Below are positions 6,528 to 7,902 of a stretch of 7,902 nt of DNA, one piece after another (within the stretch, counting starts at the first letter, position 1; the number at the start of each line of letters is the position of its first letter). This stretch comes from SAR202 cluster bacterium (GTDB taxonomy: Bacteria > Chloroflexota > Dehalococcoidia > UBA3495): contig VFHG01000101.1 of assembly GCA_009392075.1 (NCBI GenBank), forward strand, positions 1 through 7,902, written 5' to 3'. Below the pieces are notes generated by a model. The model searched no databases and was not told the origin of the DNA. It saw nothing but the letters and a program-made list of their open reading frames with translations. The translations under genes and the position numbers were made by a program.

Positions 6528-6803
6528 TTAGAGGTCACGGACATACCTAATGTCCAAGGGCTCCAGATAAAACTCCGTGGAGTCCCAGAAGCCTGTGACC
6601 CATGGATGGTCTTTCTCGAGGACGGCTCCCACGCGTTTAACCACTTGGGACTTTAGCCAAGTTTCCGCCTCCGAAAGTAATCTCCCAGCGATTCCCTGGC
6701 GACGGTATGCACGGTCTATCGCCAGCCGGTAGATATTGCCCCGTCAGCCGTCGAAATTTTAGATGGTATGCCGATTTTGAACGATCCCGCAAGTAAATTC
6801 GTC
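6528..6803 (-). pseudogene. GNAT-family N-acetyltransferase remnant (C-terminal half, upstream part decayed)
   Basis: From 6740 to the stop TAA at 6530-6528 the minus strand encodes 70 residues that clearly belong to a GNAT acetyltransferase: GNIYRLAIDRAYRRQGIAG, holding the acetyl-CoA-binding R-x-x-G-x-A motif, then LLSEAETWLK, KDHPWVTGFWDSTEF and the tail IRYVRDL. Immediately upstream the same frame reads NFDG-TGA-RG, and relatives (from memory) have F-D-G-W-R-G-N-I-Y-R-L at this point, so the TGA at 6746-6744 stands for Trp. A second stop (TAA 6761-6759) lies four codons further upstream, and weak similarity may continue to about 6803 (DEFTCGIVQN) before a TAG at 6833-6831. No start codon serves the conserved part, so a functional product is unlikely. 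It converges on the dehydrogenase, with only 12 nt between the two stops. It accounts for most of the 396-nt gap before the LLM oxidoreductase. Confidence 0.72.
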
Positions 6804-6847
6804 CTGGGCCGTTCCGTTTCCCCGCTCTTTCTAAGCTGAATTTTTCG

Positions 6848-6858
6848 GGTGCTATACT
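6848..6858 (+). promoter_or_regulatory. Candidate extended -10 promoter for the LLM-class oxidoreductase
   Basis: GGTGCTATACT contains TG-n-TATACT, an extended -10 element that can work without a strong -35 box. The hexamer (6853-6858) is 53 nt before the LLM ATG, in a T-rich stretch. No TTGACA-like sequence is seen 17 nt upstream. Confidence 0.45.
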
Positions 6859-6911
6859 AGCCGCACTTTTCCTGGCGTCCACCGCGACCACCAGACTTTT
6901 GAGAGGTAACT

Positions 6912-7757
6912 ATGGATTTCGGCGCAATGATGTTTTCCACCGACTACTCCATCCGGCCTGACGACCTGGCCAAGATGTTGGAGGACCGCGGGTTCGAGTC
7001 TATGTGGGTCCCGGAACACACCCATATACCAGCCGACCGGACCAGCCCCTGGCCCGGAGGCCCGGACCTGCCCAAGGATTATTGGCACACCTATGACCCG
7101 TTCGTCGCACTCACTGCGGCCGCCAGCGTGACCACCGACCTGAAGCTGGGGACCGGCATCTGCCTGATGATCGAGCGCGACCCCATCACCACCGCAAAGG
7201 AGATCGCCAGCCTGGATATGTTGTCCCGAGGCCGGTTCATCTTCGGCGTCGGCGGCGGCTGGAACGCCGAGGAAATGGGGAATCACGGCACCAACTACAA
7301 GCGTCGCTGGAGGATCCTTCGGGAAAACATCCTGGCCATGAAAGAGATCTGGACCCAGGAAGAAGCTGAATTTCACGGCGACTTTGTGAACTTCGACAAG
7401 ATGTGGGCCTACCCCAAGCCGGTGCAACGCCCCTACCCGCCCATTCTCATGGGCGGCGACGGCCCCACGACCTTCGACCGCGTCGTAGAGTACTGCGACG
7501 GCTGGATGCCCATTGGCGGGCGCGGCTCCGGTGGAGCCAGCCTGGCGGAGAAGATCGTCCTGCTAAAGAAACAGGCGGACGAAGCTGGCCGGGACCCGGA
7601 CTCCCTGAACATCACCAGTTTCGGCCTGCGCCCAGACCCGGACTTGATCGGCCGCATGCGCGATGCCGGAGTGGACCGAGTGATCTTCACGCTGCCTTCC
7701 GAAGAACGGGAAGCAGTAACTCCGCTGATTGACGAGTGCGCCAAGCTCATCTCCTAG
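6912..7757 (+). CDS. LLM-class oxidoreductase, probably F420-dependent (Rv2161c-like family)
   Basis: A 281-residue luciferase-like TIM-barrel flavin/deazaflavin oxidoreductase of the length usual for the Rv2161c-type family (about 280). Recognisable parts are FESMWVPEHTHIP (28-40), where E35-H36 is the family's conserved acidic-His pair; LKLGTGICLMIERDPI (77-92); the phosphate/cofactor loop RGRFIFGVGGGWNAEEM (106-122); and YPKPVQRPYPPILMGG (167-182). Members bind F420, or less often FMN, and carry out hydride-transfer or monooxygenase reactions on small organic molecules. The cofactor and substrate cannot be settled from sequence alone. ATG 6912 is preceded by GAGAGG with 5-6 nt spacing. A possible extended -10 promoter lies 53 nt upstream, and a strong hairpin terminator follows 25 nt after the stop, so this gene is probably a single-gene transcript. 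Confidence 0.92.
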   Translation: MDFGAMMFSTDYSIRPDDLAKMLEDRGFESMWVPEHTHIPADRTSPWPGGPDLPKDYWHTYDPFVALTAAASVTTDLKLGTGICLMIERDPITTAKEIASLDMLSRGRFIFGVGGGWNAEEMGNHGTNYKRRWRILRENILAMKEIWTQEEAEFHGDFVNFDKMWAYPKPVQRPYPPILMGGDGPTTFDRVVEYCDGWMPIGGRGSGGASLAEKIVLLKKQADEAGRDPDSLNITSFGLRPDPDLIGRMRDAGVDRVIFTLPSEEREAVTPLIDECAKLIS

Positions 7758-7782
7758 ATCCGACCTGTCCCAAACGAACGAC

Positions 7783-7835
7783 GAGTCCCGATCTCGCCTT
7801 GTTAAGGCGAGATCGGGACTCATTTTATTTTATTC
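7783..7835. terminator. Strong hairpin terminator between the LLM gene and the window end (possibly bidirectional)
   Basis: The arms 7783-7800 (GAGTCCCGATCTCGCCTT) and 7804-7821 are perfect reverse complements over 18 bp with a GTT loop. The plus-strand stem is followed directly by ATTTTATTTTATT, the T-rich tail of an intrinsic terminator. It begins 25 nt after the LLM stop. On the minus side the following tract is only mildly T-rich, so termination of a convergent gene would be weaker. Confidence 0.85.
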
Positions 7836-7840
7836 AACCC

Positions 7841-7900
7841 TCAATCTAGGGAGATTTCTTGGGCCAAACGGCCCACTTCAATCGGCCCAAACAGCACTTG
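7841..7900 (-). CDS. Possible C-terminal end of a convergent gene entering from the right
   Basis: One minus-strand frame reads QVLFGPIEVGRLAQEISLD and stops at TGA 7843-7841, just beyond the hairpin terminator. The composition looks protein-like and the position suits a convergent gene, but only 19 residues are visible and no family can be assigned. The other two minus-strand frames stop within the same stretch. Chance is a real alternative. Confidence 0.3.
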   Translation of the reverse strand, partial: QVLFGPIEVGRLAQEISLD

Positions 7901-7902
7901 AG

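Noticed and set aside
1..6761. Stop-codon recoding (TGA or TAA read as Trp/Leu) as an explanation for the interrupted genes
   Set aside because: TGA and TAG end intact genes in this window, Trp is written TGG throughout, the stops differ in type, and a frameshift is also present. Gene decay is simpler.
6637..6891. 84-codon minus-strand frame in the gap before the LLM gene
   Set aside because: It is in a different frame from the GNAT homology that fills the same DNA, and its own translation resembles no family.
6852..7427. 191-codon minus-strand frame opposite the LLM gene
   Set aside because: It lies almost wholly antisense to a clearly recognisable LLM-class protein and shows no domain of its own.
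1245..7821. CRISPR array or transposon from the three inverted repeats
   Set aside because: The palindromes are unrelated in sequence, occur once each, have no regularly spaced copies, and no transposase or cas gene is present.
7860..7875. Short palindrome TGGGCC-AAAC-GGCCCA near the right end
   Set aside because: A 6-bp stem is within chance expectation and lies in possible coding sequence, so no regulatory meaning is claimed.

Overview
The window looks like a chromosomal segment from a GC-moderate, probably free-living bacterium. Its gene types are a phthalate-dioxygenase-type Rieske oxygenase, an LLM-class (F420/FMN) oxidoreductase, zinc-free and zinc-dependent MDR dehydrogenases, an AMI1-like amidase, and a secreted protein built of repeated 'GC...CT' domains. 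From memory this mix resembles marine or soil Chloroflexota (SAR202 / Dehalococcoidia-like genomes). No rRNA, tRNA or marker gene is present to prove that, and Actinomycetota cannot be excluded.

Layout. Positions 1-3561 are read leftwards on the minus strand: a nonsense-disrupted 3-methyladenine DNA glycosylase-like gene (1-164, running off the edge), a zinc-free quinone oxidoreductase (192-1175), a Rieske oxygenase alpha subunit (1307-2653), and a broken secreted protein with two homologous domains (2772-3561). A perfect 24-bp inverted repeat lies between the reductase and oxygenase genes. A perfect 17-bp inverted repeat lies between the oxygenase and the broken secreted gene.

From 3736 rightwards the plus strand carries a likely transcription unit: AMI1-like amidase (3736-4938), a stand-alone nitrile hydratase beta-subunit N-terminal domain (5012-5341), and a zinc alcohol dehydrogenase very like mycothiol-dependent formaldehyde dehydrogenase (5430-6515). 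A decayed GNAT acetyltransferase (minus, 6528-about 6803) converges on it. An LLM-class oxidoreductase (6912-7757) follows and ends at a strong hairpin terminator. Beyond that may lie the C-terminus of a convergent gene.

How the parts may work together. The intact genes are all small-molecule redox or hydrolysis enzymes suited to breaking down diverse organic compounds. The amidase next to a nitrile-hydratase-type domain and an aldehyde/thiol-adduct dehydrogenase suggests nitrile/amide handling, but no catalytic nitrile hydratase alpha subunit is in the window, so the pathway is incomplete here. The most distinctive result is that three genes (glycosylase, secreted repeat protein, GNAT) are still recognisable but interrupted by stops or frameshifts, while the six enzyme genes are intact.
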